64,000 nt of DNA, taken from Cavia porcellus. Taxonomy: Eukaryota > Chordata > Mammalia > Rodentia > Caviidae. The stretch spans positions 2,356,001 to 2,420,000 of the forward strand of contig NW_026947543.1 of NCBI RefSeq assembly GCF_034190915.1, written 5' to 3'. Position numbers and translations under genes: made by a program. The notes beneath the pieces are model-generated. The model was not told the origin of the DNA. It worked only from the letters and a program-made list of their open reading frames with translations, and did no database searches. Shown piece by piece: positions 49,451-62,136 of this stretch (within the stretch, counting starts at the first letter, position 1; each line of letters starts with the position of its first letter).

Positions 49451-51992
49451 TCTAGGATACATGTGTGCAGTAGGAGACCTGAGTCACAATGCTGGGCGTA
49501 GCCATGGAGACCTCAGTGGCACAGAGGACCTTGTAGGGCAAGATTTAAATAGGATGAATATTCTTGGAATGGTATGCCACAGAATTCTCACTGAAGGCTT
49601 CACCGCTCAGAATTTATGGGTGGGAAGTGCTTGCCAATCTACACATGGATGTACTTTCAATGGGATATGAAATATGCCAGGGCCTGGCAGATGTTCTCTG
49701 ACATGTCCTATCCTTGAGCATATGCTTTTCCCTTGTCATGTCTGTCATTTGGCTGAATACTGTTCCCTAAGCTATTCAGTCAAGACTTGCTGGAATCATT
49801 CACCTGCAGTATAAGAGCTTTCTGTGAAATTTCTCAGCAGAAATCCTCTGCAAGCACATAGCTTTGGATATGAGAGACAGTGGTGGAAGTTGAATTTCAA
49901 GGGCAGATATTTGAAAACAATGAAAGAAGCCCCGAATCAGAACTTTACATGTTTCCCAGATGAATATGTTTGGAAATACGGGGGAAGAAGGAGATCAAGA
50001 CTTAGAAGAGTGAACACACTTTTCAAGGTACAAAAACCAGGGAAAAACATGGGAAAGCAAGAGAGCTGGTTAATTTGATGTAAAAATCTTTGATGATGAA
50101 AGGAAAATTATATTCTCATGGTGATTTAATCAGGCTGTAGCAGTGAAGTTCTCATGTTGGTTGTCCTATGTGTGGCCTTCTGCATTGGGCAGTGGATGCA
50201 GGACAGGAGATCTTCAAATAAATCTGGTGGAACACAAAATAGTGAAAAAAATATCAATCTAAATCCTGTGTATTCCTTCCCTTTGAGAACATATATGGAT
50301 AATGTCCAGAGTTTCAAAAGAGAAAATGTCTATTGGGTCATGGTTTCACCAATTAAATGGTCACTTCACATAACATTTTGAATTTTGCTTTCACAGTTGC
50401 TCATGTACCGGGCCTGAGTAAAGCAGAATACAGAGTAAGCCTCATCAATAGTTGTGCATTCCATAAGTGGTTTTAAAACCAGTGAAACCCTTTGGTCCTA
50501 GTGTTTGTATTTAATTGGTTCATTGGTTTTTCAAATTGTTTGTTTTAGTATTTTTAACTTTGGGAATCAGAGAAGTCCTCACTCATAGTGATTTAGACCT
50601 CTCCAGAAGCTCTGAAGTTATTCATGTAAAATCTATTACATGTTATAAGTTTCTGCTATTAAAACTTGAAAGACTAACAGACTCTGCTACTTTTCATCTA
50701 AATTCAGTGTTGCGCTAAATTCAGTATTGGACTTTTTTTTACAAGTCCTTTGAAATGTGTCCTCCTCTAGTCACTGGTCGTGCTGGAATGTACTTTTTGT
50801 GAAGACAGGATTTGAGCAAATTGACACAAGTACAGTTTGCCACTACTCTGGACACCTGGTTAAATATCGAGTTGCCTAAATGGTGTGTGTTTTACTTTGA
50901 TCTCTGCTCACACTTTGCTCATCCAGTTAGAACCACAGGGCTCCAGGCCATAGCGTTCTAGGCCTAAACAAGAAAATTTAAATTCCGTTTTGGGAGTTCA
51001 TTGTCTCTCATAATTACTTTTTCCACAAATGTGTGCTTCAGGAGAGGCCCGGTCTAAATGTGGAGAGGCCCATTTTCCTTCTCTCACTTTCAGACTTTCT
51101 AAGATTTTCAGTTACTAGACGTTTGCCCAGACTTGCCATTGTCAAGGGACAGTGCACTTCACTTGAAGTTGTGCAGTATTACTTCATGTGTCTCCGTGGA
51201 AATTCCACCAATGGGAAACTCTTGCTGTAGTCATCTCCATGTGTTTCTGCGTAAGAAAATATAACTAACAAAGGATGTGGTTTCAAGCAGAATGAGGAAT
51301 GGAGGGATAATCTTTATTTCAGTGCAGGTTGACCTTTCAAAGAAACAGTAATTCCTATGAAATAGGAGGTAAAATCTTTTGTAAAGAGACATGGATATGA
51401 CATGCTCAACTTTATGTCACATTTTTCAAAAAGCCAAGGGCATTTGAGAAATTCTTGGCTCCTGAATTGTCCCTTTTTTCAAATTTCTCTTAGGTAAGAC
51501 ACTCCAGTTTCTTCAAACCATGGTACTGTTCCTTCCATGTAAAAAACCAAAGCAAAAAACAAAATAAATTAAAACAAAACCCATCAAATTACATTTGAGA
51601 GCACACAATTGCTCAGCAGGCCCACTATTCAAGAAGCTAGAGGTACAGAAGCCTCAGCCTTCAGCCCATGGCCTGAAGTTTTGTCTCTATCATTGCCCCT
51701 CAATTCCCTGGCATGTCCACATTAACTCATGAATGTTTCCTCATTTCCTCTTCAAATGCACAGGATCCAATATATTTGAACCCTGTTCACCTGGGCTGTA
51801 ATCATCCAAGGACACACCAGAGGAAGGGCAGCCACCCCCTTGCCTGGGGCCTTGGAGCTTATCACAATAGAAATGGAAACCTGAACAAGGGGAGCCAAAA
51901 CAAAGAGAGGAATATTCCTAAAGTCTAAAACAAAGAAGCTACCTATAGACCAGTAGTGGGATTTCACAAATTATGTAAGAATCTCTGTGCAC

Positions 51993-52113
51993 ATGCTTGG
52001 AATGGTCGCTCATGCCTATAATCCCAGCAATCTGGGGGCTGAGGTGGATGGATCCTTGGGAGTTCCAGTCCATCGTGGGCTACGAATTTATCTCAAGGCC
52101 TCTTTCAACAACT
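51993..52113 (+). mobile_element. B1-like SINE, unit 14
   Basis: The head is ATGCTTGGAATGGTCGC, and the sequence just past the element reads AAGATACTGTTTCC, shared with unit 15. Confidence 0.72.
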
Positions 52114-52939
52114 ACATAAGATACTGTTTCCAATAAGACGACAACAGAAAACTAGACACACTTGGTCTAGGTCCCGGGGTTCACTACATGAGTTGTGGAG
52201 TCTAAATATTCCATGCCATGAGAAAATACCTGGGATTTTTAGTGAAAGGGGCATTTGCATCCCTTTTCTAAGGGTTTCCCTTTCACCATGTTACATTTGA
52301 ATTCTGGGAAAACCTGCTGGTGACAAGCTATCTAGCATTATGTTGGTTTAGGTATTGAGCTAGTACCTCATGTTTAGTGTTCAGGGTTATGCTGGAATGG
52401 CTGCAGACCTCCTTGAAATAGCTATTGCAGACAAGTGAACCCCGAGGAAGCTGGATAGTTGAAGCAGGCACTCCAAATATTCATGCCCTGCAAGGATTCA
52501 CTTTCATTTTGGGACGCATCTTCTGGTTGCTGGCTTTTAGTGCTAACTGATACTAACATGGTGGCAGTAATCCAGCAGAGACTGAATGTATGGTTTGCAA
52601 GTTTGCTTCCCAAGCCACCAGAAACTTGGCAGAACACAAATCTTTGTGGCATTTTCTTTCCTCCCCTGAAACATTTGGCTTTCTAAGTTTGAAAATTGAA
52701 TAGACTGGGCTAGTCAGGTTTGGACCCCATGTACCAACAACAGAGCTAAAAACAGATCCAATTACTTCCCTCCACTTGTCAAAATATGTCAAATTTGCTT
52801 GGTCACCACAACTTCAAAAAATTATGAGGCAACTTAGAGAGGTGAATCAAATACTGCCTGTTTGGAATGGCTGTGGTTGTATGAGGTGGAAAGCTGCAGA
52901 GTTGGGCTGAAACTGTTCACAGAAATCCACAGGCTTGTG

Positions 52940-53425
52940 GTTGCCAGGCAACCACACTGGGCTGAGATTGGCTGAACCTCACTGTGAGGTGGATTTTAGG
53001 CTCTAGGTTTGAAAATTTAAAAGACTGGGGTAGTCAAGTTTGGAACACATCGAGCACAGACAGACCAAAAGGTCTTTCAATTACTTCCCTCCACTTCTCA
53101 AAATATGTCAAATTTTCTTGATCACTACAACTGTAAAAAAAATTCTGAGGCAACATAGAGAGGCTAATCAAATACTGCATGATTGGAATGGCTGTGGTTG
53201 TATGAGGTGGAAACCTGCAGAGTTGGGCTGAAACAGTTCACAGAAATCCACAAGCTTGTGGTTGCCAGGCAACCACACTGGGCTGTAATTGGCCGAACAG
53301 CATTGTGAGCTGGACTTTAGGCTCTAGGATACAAGTGTGCAGTAGGAGACCTGAGTCACAATGCTGGGCATTGCCATGGAGACCTCAGTGGCACAGAGGA
53401 CCTTGTAGGGCAAGATTTAAATAGG
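52940..53425 (+). promoter_or_regulatory. X-box / CCAAT / AP-1 cluster, unit 14
   Basis: X-boxes are at 52940-52952 and 53261-53273. The second CCAAT region reads TAATTGGCCG (core kept) and the third X-box is weakened to ATTGCCATGGAGAC. TGAGTCA is kept. Confidence 0.54.
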
Positions 53426-55863
53426 ATGAATATTCTTGGCCTGGTATGCCACAGGATTCTCACTGAAGGCTTCACTGCTCAGAATTTGGGGATGGAAATG
53501 TTTGCCAATCTACACATGGAAGTACTTTCAATGGGATATGAAATATGCCAGAAGCCTGGCAGATGATCTCTGACATGTCCTATCCTTGAGCATATGCTTT
53601 TCCCTTGTCATGTCTGTCATTTGGCTGAGTCCTGTTCCCTAAGCTATTCAGTCAAGACTTGCTGGAATCATTCACCTGCAGTATAAGAGCTTTCTGTTAA
53701 ATTTCTCAGCAGAAATCCTGTGCAAGCACATAGCTTTGGATATGAGAGACAGTGGTGGAAGTTGAATTTCAAGGGCAGATATTTGAAAACAATGAAACAA
53801 GCCCCGAATAAGATCTTTACATGTTTCCCAGATGAATATGTTTGGAAATACGGGGGAAGATGGAGATCAAGACTGAGAAGAGGTCACACGGATTTCAAGG
53901 TACAAAACCCAGGGAAAAACATGGGCAAGCAAGAGAGCTGGTTAATTTGATGTAAAAATCTTTGATGATGAAAGGAAAATTATATTCTCATGGTGATTTA
54001 ATCAGGCTGTAGCAGTGAAGTTCTCATGTTGGTTGTCCTATGTGTGGCCTGCATTGGGCAGTGGATGCAGGACAGGAGATCTTCAAATAAATCTGGTGGA
54101 AAACAAAATAGTGAAAAAAATATCAAGCTAAATCCTGTGTATTCCTTCCCTTTGAGAACATATATGGATAATGTCCGGAGTTTCAAAAGAGAAAATGTCT
54201 ATTGGGTCATGGTTTCACTAATGAAATGGTCACTTCACATAACATTTTGAATTTTGCTTTCACAGTTGCTCATGTACCGGGCCTGAGTAAAGCAGAATGC
54301 AGAGTAAGCCTCATCAATAGTTGTGCATTCCATAAGTGGTTTTAAAAGCAGTGAAACCCTTTGGACCTAGTGTTTGTATTTAATTGGTTGATTGGTTTTT
54401 CAAATTGTTTGTTTTACTATTTTTAACTTTGAGAGTCAGGGAAGCCTTCACTCATAGTGATTTAGACCTCTCCAGAAGCTCTGAAGTTATTCATGTAACA
54501 GCTATTACATGTTATAAGTTTCTCCTATTAAAACTTGAAAGACTAACAGACTCTGCTACTTTTTTTTCTAAATTCCGTGTTGCGCTAAATTCAGTATTGG
54601 ACATTTTTTTACAAGTCCTTTGAAATGTGTCCTCCTCTAGTCACTGGTCGTGCTGGAATGTACTTTTTGTGAAGACAGGATTTGAGCAAGGTGACACAAG
54701 TACAGTTTGCCACTACTCTGGACACCTGGTTAAATATCGAGTTGCATAAATGGTGTGTGTTTTACTTTGATCTCTGCTCACACTTTGCTCATCCAGTTAG
54801 AACCACAGGGCTCCAGGCCATAGCGTTCTAGGCCTAAACAAGAAAATTTAAATTCCGTTTTGGGAGTTCATTCGTCTCTCATAATTACTTTTTCCACAAA
54901 TGTGTGCTTCAGGAGAGGCCCGGTCTAAATGGGGAGAGGCCCATTTTCCTTCTCTCACTTTCAGACATTCTAAGATTTTCAGTTACTAGAGGTTTGCCCA
55001 GACTTGCCATTGTCAAGGGACAGTGCACTTCACTTGAAGTTGTGCAGTATTACTTCATGTGTCTCCATGGAAATTCCACCAATGGGAAACTCTTGCTGTA
55101 GTCATCTCCATGTGTTTCTGCGTAAGAAAATATAACTAACAAAGGATGTGGTTTCAAGCAGAATGAGGAATGGAGGGATAATCTTTATTTCAGTGCAGGT
55201 TGACCTTTCAAAGAAACAGTAATTCCTATGAAATAGGAGGTAAAATCTTTTGTAAAGAGACATGGATATGACATGCTCAACTTTATGTCACATTTTTTAA
55301 AAAGCCAAGGGCATTTGAGAAATTCTTGGCTCCTGAATTGTCCCTTTTTTCAAATTTCTCTTAGGTAAGACACTCCAGTTTCTTCAAACCATGGTACTGT
55401 TCCTTCCATGTAAAAAACCAAAGCAAAAAACAAAATAAATTAAAACAAAACCCATCAAATTACATTTGAGAGCACACAATTGCTCAGCAGGCCCACTATT
55501 CAAGAAGCTAGAGGTACAGAAGCCTCAGCCTTCAGCCCATGGCCTGAAGTTTTGTGTCTATCGTGGCCCCTCAATTCCCGGGCATGTCCACATTAAGTCA
55601 TGAATCTTTACTCATTTCCTCTTCAAATGCACAGGATCCAATATATTTGAACCCTGTTCACCTGGGCTGTAATCATCCAAGGACACACCAGAGGAAGGGC
55701 AGCCACCCCCTTGCCTGGGGCCTTGGAGCTTATCACAATAGAAATGGAAACCTGAACAACGGGAGCCAAAACAAAGAGAGGAATATTCCTAAAGTCTGAA
55801 ACAAAGAAGCTACCTATAGACCAGTAGTGGGATTTCACAAATTATGTAAGAATCTCTGTGCAC

Positions 55864-55984
55864 ATGCTTGGAATGGTCGCTCATGCCTATAATCCCAGCA
55901 ATCTGGGGGCTGAGGTGGATGGATCCTTGGGAGTTCCAGTCCATCGTGGGCTACGAATTTATCTCAAGGCCTCTTTCAACAACT
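55864..55984 (+). mobile_element. B1-like SINE, unit 15
   Basis: The element is indistinguishable by eye from the unit 14 copy. Confidence 0.72.
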
Positions 55985-56810
55985 ACATAAGATACTGTTT
56001 CCAATAAGACGACAACAGAAAACTAGACACACTTGGTCTAGGTCCCGGGGTTCACTACATGAGTTGTGGAGTCTAAATATTCCATGCCATGAGAAAATAC
56101 CTGGGATTTTTAGTGAAAGGGGCATTTGCATCCCTTTTCTAAGGGTTTCCCTTTCACCATGTTACATTTGAATTCTGGGAAAACCTGCTGGTGACAAGCT
56201 ATCTAGCATTATGTTGGTTTAGGTATTGAGCTAGTACCTCATGTTTAGTGTTCAGGGTTATGCTGGAATGGCTGCAGACCTCCTTGAAATAGCTATTGCA
56301 GACAAGTGAACCCCGAGGAAGCTGGATAGTTGAAGCAGGCACTCCAAATATTCATGCACTGCAAGGATTCACTTTCATTTTGGGACGCATCTTCTGGTTG
56401 CTGGCTTTTAGTGCTAACTGATACTAACATGGTGGCAGTAATCCAGCAGAGACTGAATGTATGGTTTGCAAGTTTGCTTCCCAAGCCACCAGAAACTTGG
56501 CAGAACACAAATCTTTGTGGCATTTTCTTTCCTCCCCTGAAACATTTGGCTTTCTAAGTTTGAAAATTGAATAGACTGGGCTAGTCAGGTTTGGACCCCA
56601 TGTACCAACAACAGAGCTAAAAACAGATCCAATTACTTCCCTCCACTTGTCAAAATATGTCAAATTTGCTTGGTCACCACAACTTCAAAAAATTCTGAGG
56701 CAACATAGAGAGGTGAATCAAATACTGCCTGATTGGAATGGCTGTGGTTGTATGAGGTGGAAAGCTGCAGAGTTGGGCTGAAACTGTTCACAGAAATCCA
56801 CAGGCTTGTG

Positions 56811-57296
56811 GTTGCCAGGCAACCACACTGGGCTGAGAGTGGCTGAACCTCACTGTGAGGTGGATTTTAGGGTCTAGGTTTGAAAATTTAAAAGACTGGG
56901 GTAGTCAAGTTTGGAACACATCGAGCACAGACAGACCAAAAGGTCTTTCAATTACTTCCCTCCACTACTCAAAATATGTCAAATTTTCTTGATCACTACA
57001 ACTGTAAAAAAAATTCTGAGGCAACATAGAGAGGCTAATCAAATACTGCATGATTGGAATGGCTGTGGTTGTATGAGGTGGAAAGCTGCAGAGTTGGGCT
57101 GAAACAGTTCACAGAAAGCCACAAGCTTGTGGTTGCCAGGCAACCACAATGGGCTGTAATTGGCTGAACACCATTGTGAGCTGGCCTTTAGGCTCTAGGA
57201 TACAAGTGTGCAGTAGGAGACCTGAGTCACAATGCTGGGCATTGCCATGGAGACCTCAGTGGCACAGAGGACCTTGTAGGGCAAGATTTAAATAGG
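56811..57296 (+). promoter_or_regulatory. X-box / CCAAT / AP-1 cluster, unit 15
   Basis: X-boxes are at 56811-56823 and 57132-57144. The first CCAAT is broken (GAGAGTGGCTG). The third X-box carries the same ATTGCC change as unit 14. TGAGTCA and the second ATTGG are kept. Confidence 0.52.
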
Positions 57297-59737
57297 ATGA
57301 ATATTCTTGGCCTGGTATACCACAGGATTCTCACTGAAGGCTTCACTGCTCAGAATTTGGGGATGGAAATGTTTGCCAATCTACACATGGAAGTACTTTC
57401 AATGGGATATGAAATATGCCAGAAGCCTGGCAGATGTTCTCTGACATGTCCTATCCTTGAGCATATGCTTTTCCCTTGTCATGTCTGTCATTTGGCTGAG
57501 TCCTGTTCCCTAAGCTATTCAGTCAAGACTTGCTGGAATCATTCACCTGCAGTATAAGAGCTTTCTGTGAAATTTCTCAGCAGAAATCCTGTGCAAGCAC
57601 ATAGCTTTGGATATGAGAGACAGTGGTGGAACTTGAATTTCAAGGGCAGATATTTGAAAACAATGAAACAAGCCCCGAATAAGATCTTTACATGTTTCCC
57701 AGATGAATATGTTTGGAAATACGGGGGAAGATGGAGATCAAGAATGAGAAGAGGGCACACGGATTTCAAGGTACAAAAACCAGGGAAAAACATGGGCAAG
57801 CAAGAGAGCTGGTTAATTTGATGTAAAAATCTTTGATGATGAAAGGAAAATTATATTCTCATGGTGATTTAATCAGGCTGAAGCAGTGAAGTTCTCATGT
57901 TGGTTGTCCTATGTGTGGCCTTCTGCATTGGGCAGTGGATGCAGGACAGGAGATCTTCAAATAAATCTGGTGGAACACAAAATAGTGAAAAAAATATCAA
58001 TCTAAATCCTGTGTATTCCTTCCCTTTGAGAACATATATGGATAATGTCCGGAGTTTCAAAAGAGAAAATGTCTATTGGGTCATGGTTTCACCAATGAAA
58101 CGGTCACTTCACATAACATTTTGAATTTTGCTTTCACAGTTGCTCATGTACCGGGCCTGAGTAAAGCAGAATGCAGAGTAAGCCTCATCAATAGTTGTGC
58201 ATTCCATAAGTGGTTTTAAAACCAGTGAAACCCTTTGTACCTAGTGTTTGTATTTAATTGGTTGATTGGTTTTTCAAATTGTTTGCTTTACTATTTTTAA
58301 CTTTGAGAGTCAGGGAAGCCTTCACTCATAGTGATTTAGACCTCTCCAGAAGCTCTGAAGTTATTCATGTAACAGCTATTACATGTTATAAGTTTCTCCT
58401 ATTAAAACTTGAAAGACTAACAGACTCTGCTACTTTTCATCTAAATTCAGTGTTGCGCTAAATTCAGTGTTGGACTTTTTTTTACAAGTCCTTTGAAATG
58501 TGTCCTCCTCTAGTCACTGGTCGTGCTGGAATGTACTTTTTGTGAAGACAGGATTTGAGCAAGCTGACACAAGTACAGTTTGCCACTACTCTGGACACCT
58601 GGTTAAATATCGAGTTGCCTAAATGGTGTGTGTTTTACTTTGATCTCTGCTCACACTTTGCTCATCCAGTTAGAACCACAGGGCTCCAGGCCATAGCGTT
58701 CTAGGCCTAAAACAAGAAAATTTCCATTCCGTTTTGGGAGTTCATTCGTCTCTCATAATTACTTTTTCCACAAATTTGTGCTTCAGGAGAGTCACTGTCT
58801 AAATGTGGAGAGGCCCATTTTCATTCACTCACTTTCAGACTTTCTAAGATTTTCAGTTACTAGAGGTTTGCGCAGACTTGCCATTGTCAAGGGAGAGTGC
58901 ACTTCACTTGAAGTTGTGCAGTATTACTTCATGTGACTCCGTGAAAATTCCACCAATGGGAAACTCTTGCTGTAGTCATCTCCAAGTGTTTCTGCATAAG
59001 AAAATATAACTAACAAAGGATGTGGTTTCAAGCAGAATGAGGAATGGAGGGATAATCTTTATTTCAGTGCAGGTTGACCTTTCAAAGAAACAGTAATTCC
59101 TATGAAATAGGAGGTAAAATCTTTTGTAAAGAGACATGGATATGACATGCTCAACTTTATGTCACATTTTTTAAAAAGCCAAGGGCATTTAAGAAATTCT
59201 TGACTGCTGAATTGTCCCTTTTTTCAAATTTCTCATTGGTAAGACACTCCAGTTTCTTCAAACCATGGTACTTTTCCTTCCATGTAAAATACCAAAGCAA
59301 AAAACAAAATAAATTAAAACAAAACCCATCAAATTACATTTGAGAGCACACAATTGCTCAGCAGGCCCACTATTCAAGAAGCTAGAGGTACAGAAGCCTC
59401 AGCCTTCAGCCCATGGCCTGAAGTTTTGTCTCTATCATGGCCCCTCAATTCCCTGGCATGTCCACATTAACTCATGAATGTTTACTCATTTCCTCTTCAA
59501 ATGCACAGGATCCAATATATTTGAACCCTGTTCACCTGGGCAGTAATCATCCAAGAACACACCAGAGGAAGGGCAGCCACCCCCTTGCCTGGGGACTTGG
59601 AGCTTAGCACAATAGAAATGGAAACCTGAACAAGGGGAGCCAAAACAAAGAGAGGAATATTCCTAAAGTCTAAAACACAGAAGCTACCTATAGACCAGTA
59701 GTGGGATTTCACAAATTATGTAAGAATCTCTGTGCAC

Positions 59738-59858
59738 ATGCTAGGCATGGTCGCTCATGCCTATAATCCCAGCAATCTGGGGGCTGAGGTGGATGGATCC
59801 TTGGGAGTTCGAGTCCATCGTGGGCTACGAATTTATCTCAAGGCCTCTTTCAACAACT
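59738..59858 (+). mobile_element. B1-like SINE, unit 16
   Basis: The B box is the canonical AGTTCGAGTCC, as in units 11 and 12. The head reads ATGCTAGGCATGG. Confidence 0.75.
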
Positions 59859-60684
59859 ACATAAGATGCTGTTTCCAAAAAGAGGACAACAGGAAACTAG
59901 ACACACGTGGTCTAGGTCCCGGGGTTTACTACATGAGTTGTGGAGTCTAAATATTCCATGCCATGAGAAAATACCTGGGATTTTTAGTAAAAGGGGCATT
60001 TGCATCCCTTTTCTAAGGGTTTCCCTTTCACCATGTTACATTTGAATTCTGGGAAAACCTGCTGGTGACAAGCTATCTAGCATTATGTTGGTTTAGGTAT
60101 TGAGCTAGTACCACAAGTTTAGTGTTCAGGGTTATGCTGGAATGGCTGCAGACCTCCTTGAAATAGCTATTGCAGACAAGTGAACCCCGAGGAAGCTGGA
60201 TAGTTGAAGCAGGCACTCCAAATATTCATGCACTGCAAGGATTCACTTTCATTTTGGGACTCATCTTCTGGTTGCTGGCTTTTAGTGCTAACTGATACTA
60301 CCATGGTGGCAGTCATCCAGCAGAGACTGAATGTATGGTTTGAAAGTTTGCTTCCCAAGCCACCAGAAACTTGGCAGAACACAAATCTTTGTGGCATTTT
60401 CTTTCCTCCCTTGAAACATTTGGCTTTCTAAGTTTGAAAATTGAATAGACTGGGCTAGTCAGGTTTGGACCCCATGTACCACCAACAGAGTTAAAGACAG
60501 AGCCAATTACTTCCCTCCACTTGTCAAAATATGTCAAATTTGCTTCGTCACCACAACTTCAAAAAATTCTGAGGCACCTTAGAGAGGTGAATCAAGTACT
60601 GCCTCATTGGAATGGCTGTGGTTGTATGAGGTGGAAAGCTGCAGAGTTGGGCTGAAACTGTTCACAGAAATCCACAGGCTTGTG

Positions 60685-61170
60685 GTTGCCAGGCAACCAC
60701 CCTGGGCTGAGATTGGCTGAACATCACTGTGAGGTGGATTTTAGGCTCTAGGTTTGAAAATTTAAAAGACTGGGGTAGTCAAGTTTGGAACACATCGACC
60801 ACAGACAGACCAAAAGGTCTTTCAATTACTTCCCTCCACTTCTCAAAATATGTCAAATTTTCTTGATCACTACAACTGTAAAAAAAATTCTGAGGCAACA
60901 TAGAGAGGCTAATCAAATACTGCATGATTGGAATGGCTGTGGTTGTATGAGCTGGAAAGCTGCAGAGTTGGGCTGAAACTGTTCACAGAAAGCCACAAGC
61001 TTGTGGTTGCCAGGCAACCACACTGGGCTGTGATTGGCTGAGCACCGTTGTGAGCTGGACTTTAGGCTCTAGGATACAAGTGTGCAGTAGGAGACCTGAG
61101 TCACAATGCTGGGCGTTGCCATGGAGACCTCAGTGTCACAGAGGACCTTGTAGGGCAAGATTTAAATAGG
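60685..61170 (+). promoter_or_regulatory. X-box / CCAAT / AP-1 cluster, unit 16
   Basis: X-boxes are at 60685-60697 and 61006-61018. Both CCAAT boxes, TGAGTCA, GCGTTGCCATGGAGAC and GATTTAAATAGG are all intact, which makes this the best family B example. Confidence 0.6.
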
Positions 61171-62136
61171 ATGAATATTCTTGGCATGGTATGCCACAGG
61201 ATTCTCACTGAAGGCTTCACTGCTCAGAATTTGGGGATGGAAATGCTTGCCAATCTACACATGGAAGTACTTTCAATGGGATATGAAATATGCCAGGGCC
61301 TGGCAGATGTTCTCTGACATGTCCTATCCTTGAGCATATGATTTTCCCTTGTCATGTCTGTCATTTGGCTGAGTCCTCTTCCCTAAGCTATTCAGTCAAG
61401 ACTTGCTGGCATCATTCACCTGCAGTATAAGAGCTTTCTGTGAAATTTCTCATCAGAAATCCTCTGCAAGCACATAGCTTTGGATATGAGAGACAGTGCT
61501 GGAAGTTGAATTTCAAGGGCAGATATTTGAAAACAATGAAACAAGCCCCGAATAAGATCTTTACATGTTTCCCAGATGAATATGTTTGGAAATACGGGTG
61601 AAGATGGAGATCAAGACTGAAAGAGGGCCCACCGATTTCAAGGTACAAAAACCAGGGAAAAACATGATCAAGCAAGAGAGCTGGTTAATTTGATGTAAAA
61701 ATCTTTGATGATGAAAGGAAAATTATATTCTCATGGTGATTTATTCAGGCTGTAGCAGTGAAGTTCTCATGTTGGTTGTCCTATGTGTGGCCTTCTGCAT
61801 TGGGCAGTGGATGCAGGACAGGAGATCTTCAAGTAAATCTGGTGGAACACAAAATAGTGAAAAAAATATCAAGCTACATCCTGTGTATTCCTTCCCTTTG
61901 AGAACATATATGGATAATGTCCGGAGTTTCAAAAGAGAAAATGTCTATTGGGTCATGGTTTCACCAATGAAATGGTCACTTCACATTACATTTTGAATTT
62001 TGCTTTCACAGTTGCTCATGTACCTGGAATGAGTAAAGCCGAATGCAGAGTAAGCCTCATCAATAGTTGTGCATTCCATAAGTGGTTTTAAAACCAGTGA
62101 AACCCTTTGGACCTAGTGTTTGTATTTAATTGGTTG

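Larger units (their letters stand above)
48747..49553 (+). promoter_or_regulatory. Enlarged X-box / CCAAT / AP-1 cluster, unit 13
   Basis: Three palindromes (48747, 49068, 49389), each with an inverted CCAAT box downstream, then TGAGTCA and GATTTAAATAGG. The third-type X-box is broken (GTAGCCATGGAGAC), so this unit has one palindrome more and one half-type site fewer than the others. Confidence 0.55.
46329..50521 (+). repeat. Array unit 13 (family B, 4,193 bp with a third subrepeat)
   Basis: It is 321 bases longer than its neighbours, and all of the excess is one extra subrepeat at 48809-49129. It is otherwise a normal B unit. Confidence 0.96.
50522..54390 (+). repeat. Array unit 14 (family B, recent duplicate)
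   Basis: From about 50.79 kb (TACTTTTTGTGAAG, a two-base loss) it shares rare variants with unit 15: AAATTTAAATTCCG, GAGGCCCGGTC, CCAATAAGACGAC, CTAACATGGTGG, ATCGAGCACAG. The 15-nt palindrome at the right is altered to GCCAGAAGCCTGGC. The ATG of the 84-codon frame is lost (CTGTTAAATT). Confidence 0.95.
54391..58264 (+). repeat. Array unit 15 (family B, recent duplicate)
   Basis: This is a near copy of unit 14, offset by about 3,871. Its left end (GAGAGTCAGGGAAGCCTTC) matches unit 16 instead, so the duplicated block straddles unit borders. Confidence 0.95.
58265..62136 (+). repeat. Array unit 16 (family B)
   Basis: Its first 300 bases follow unit 15 and then it diverges (AATTTGTGCTTCAGGAGAGTCAC). 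The small frame that begins near 510 bases into other units is broken here by GTGACTCCGTG. It carries TCATGGTGATTTATTCAGG near 61735, the same rare variant as the patch in unit 5. Confidence 0.95.
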
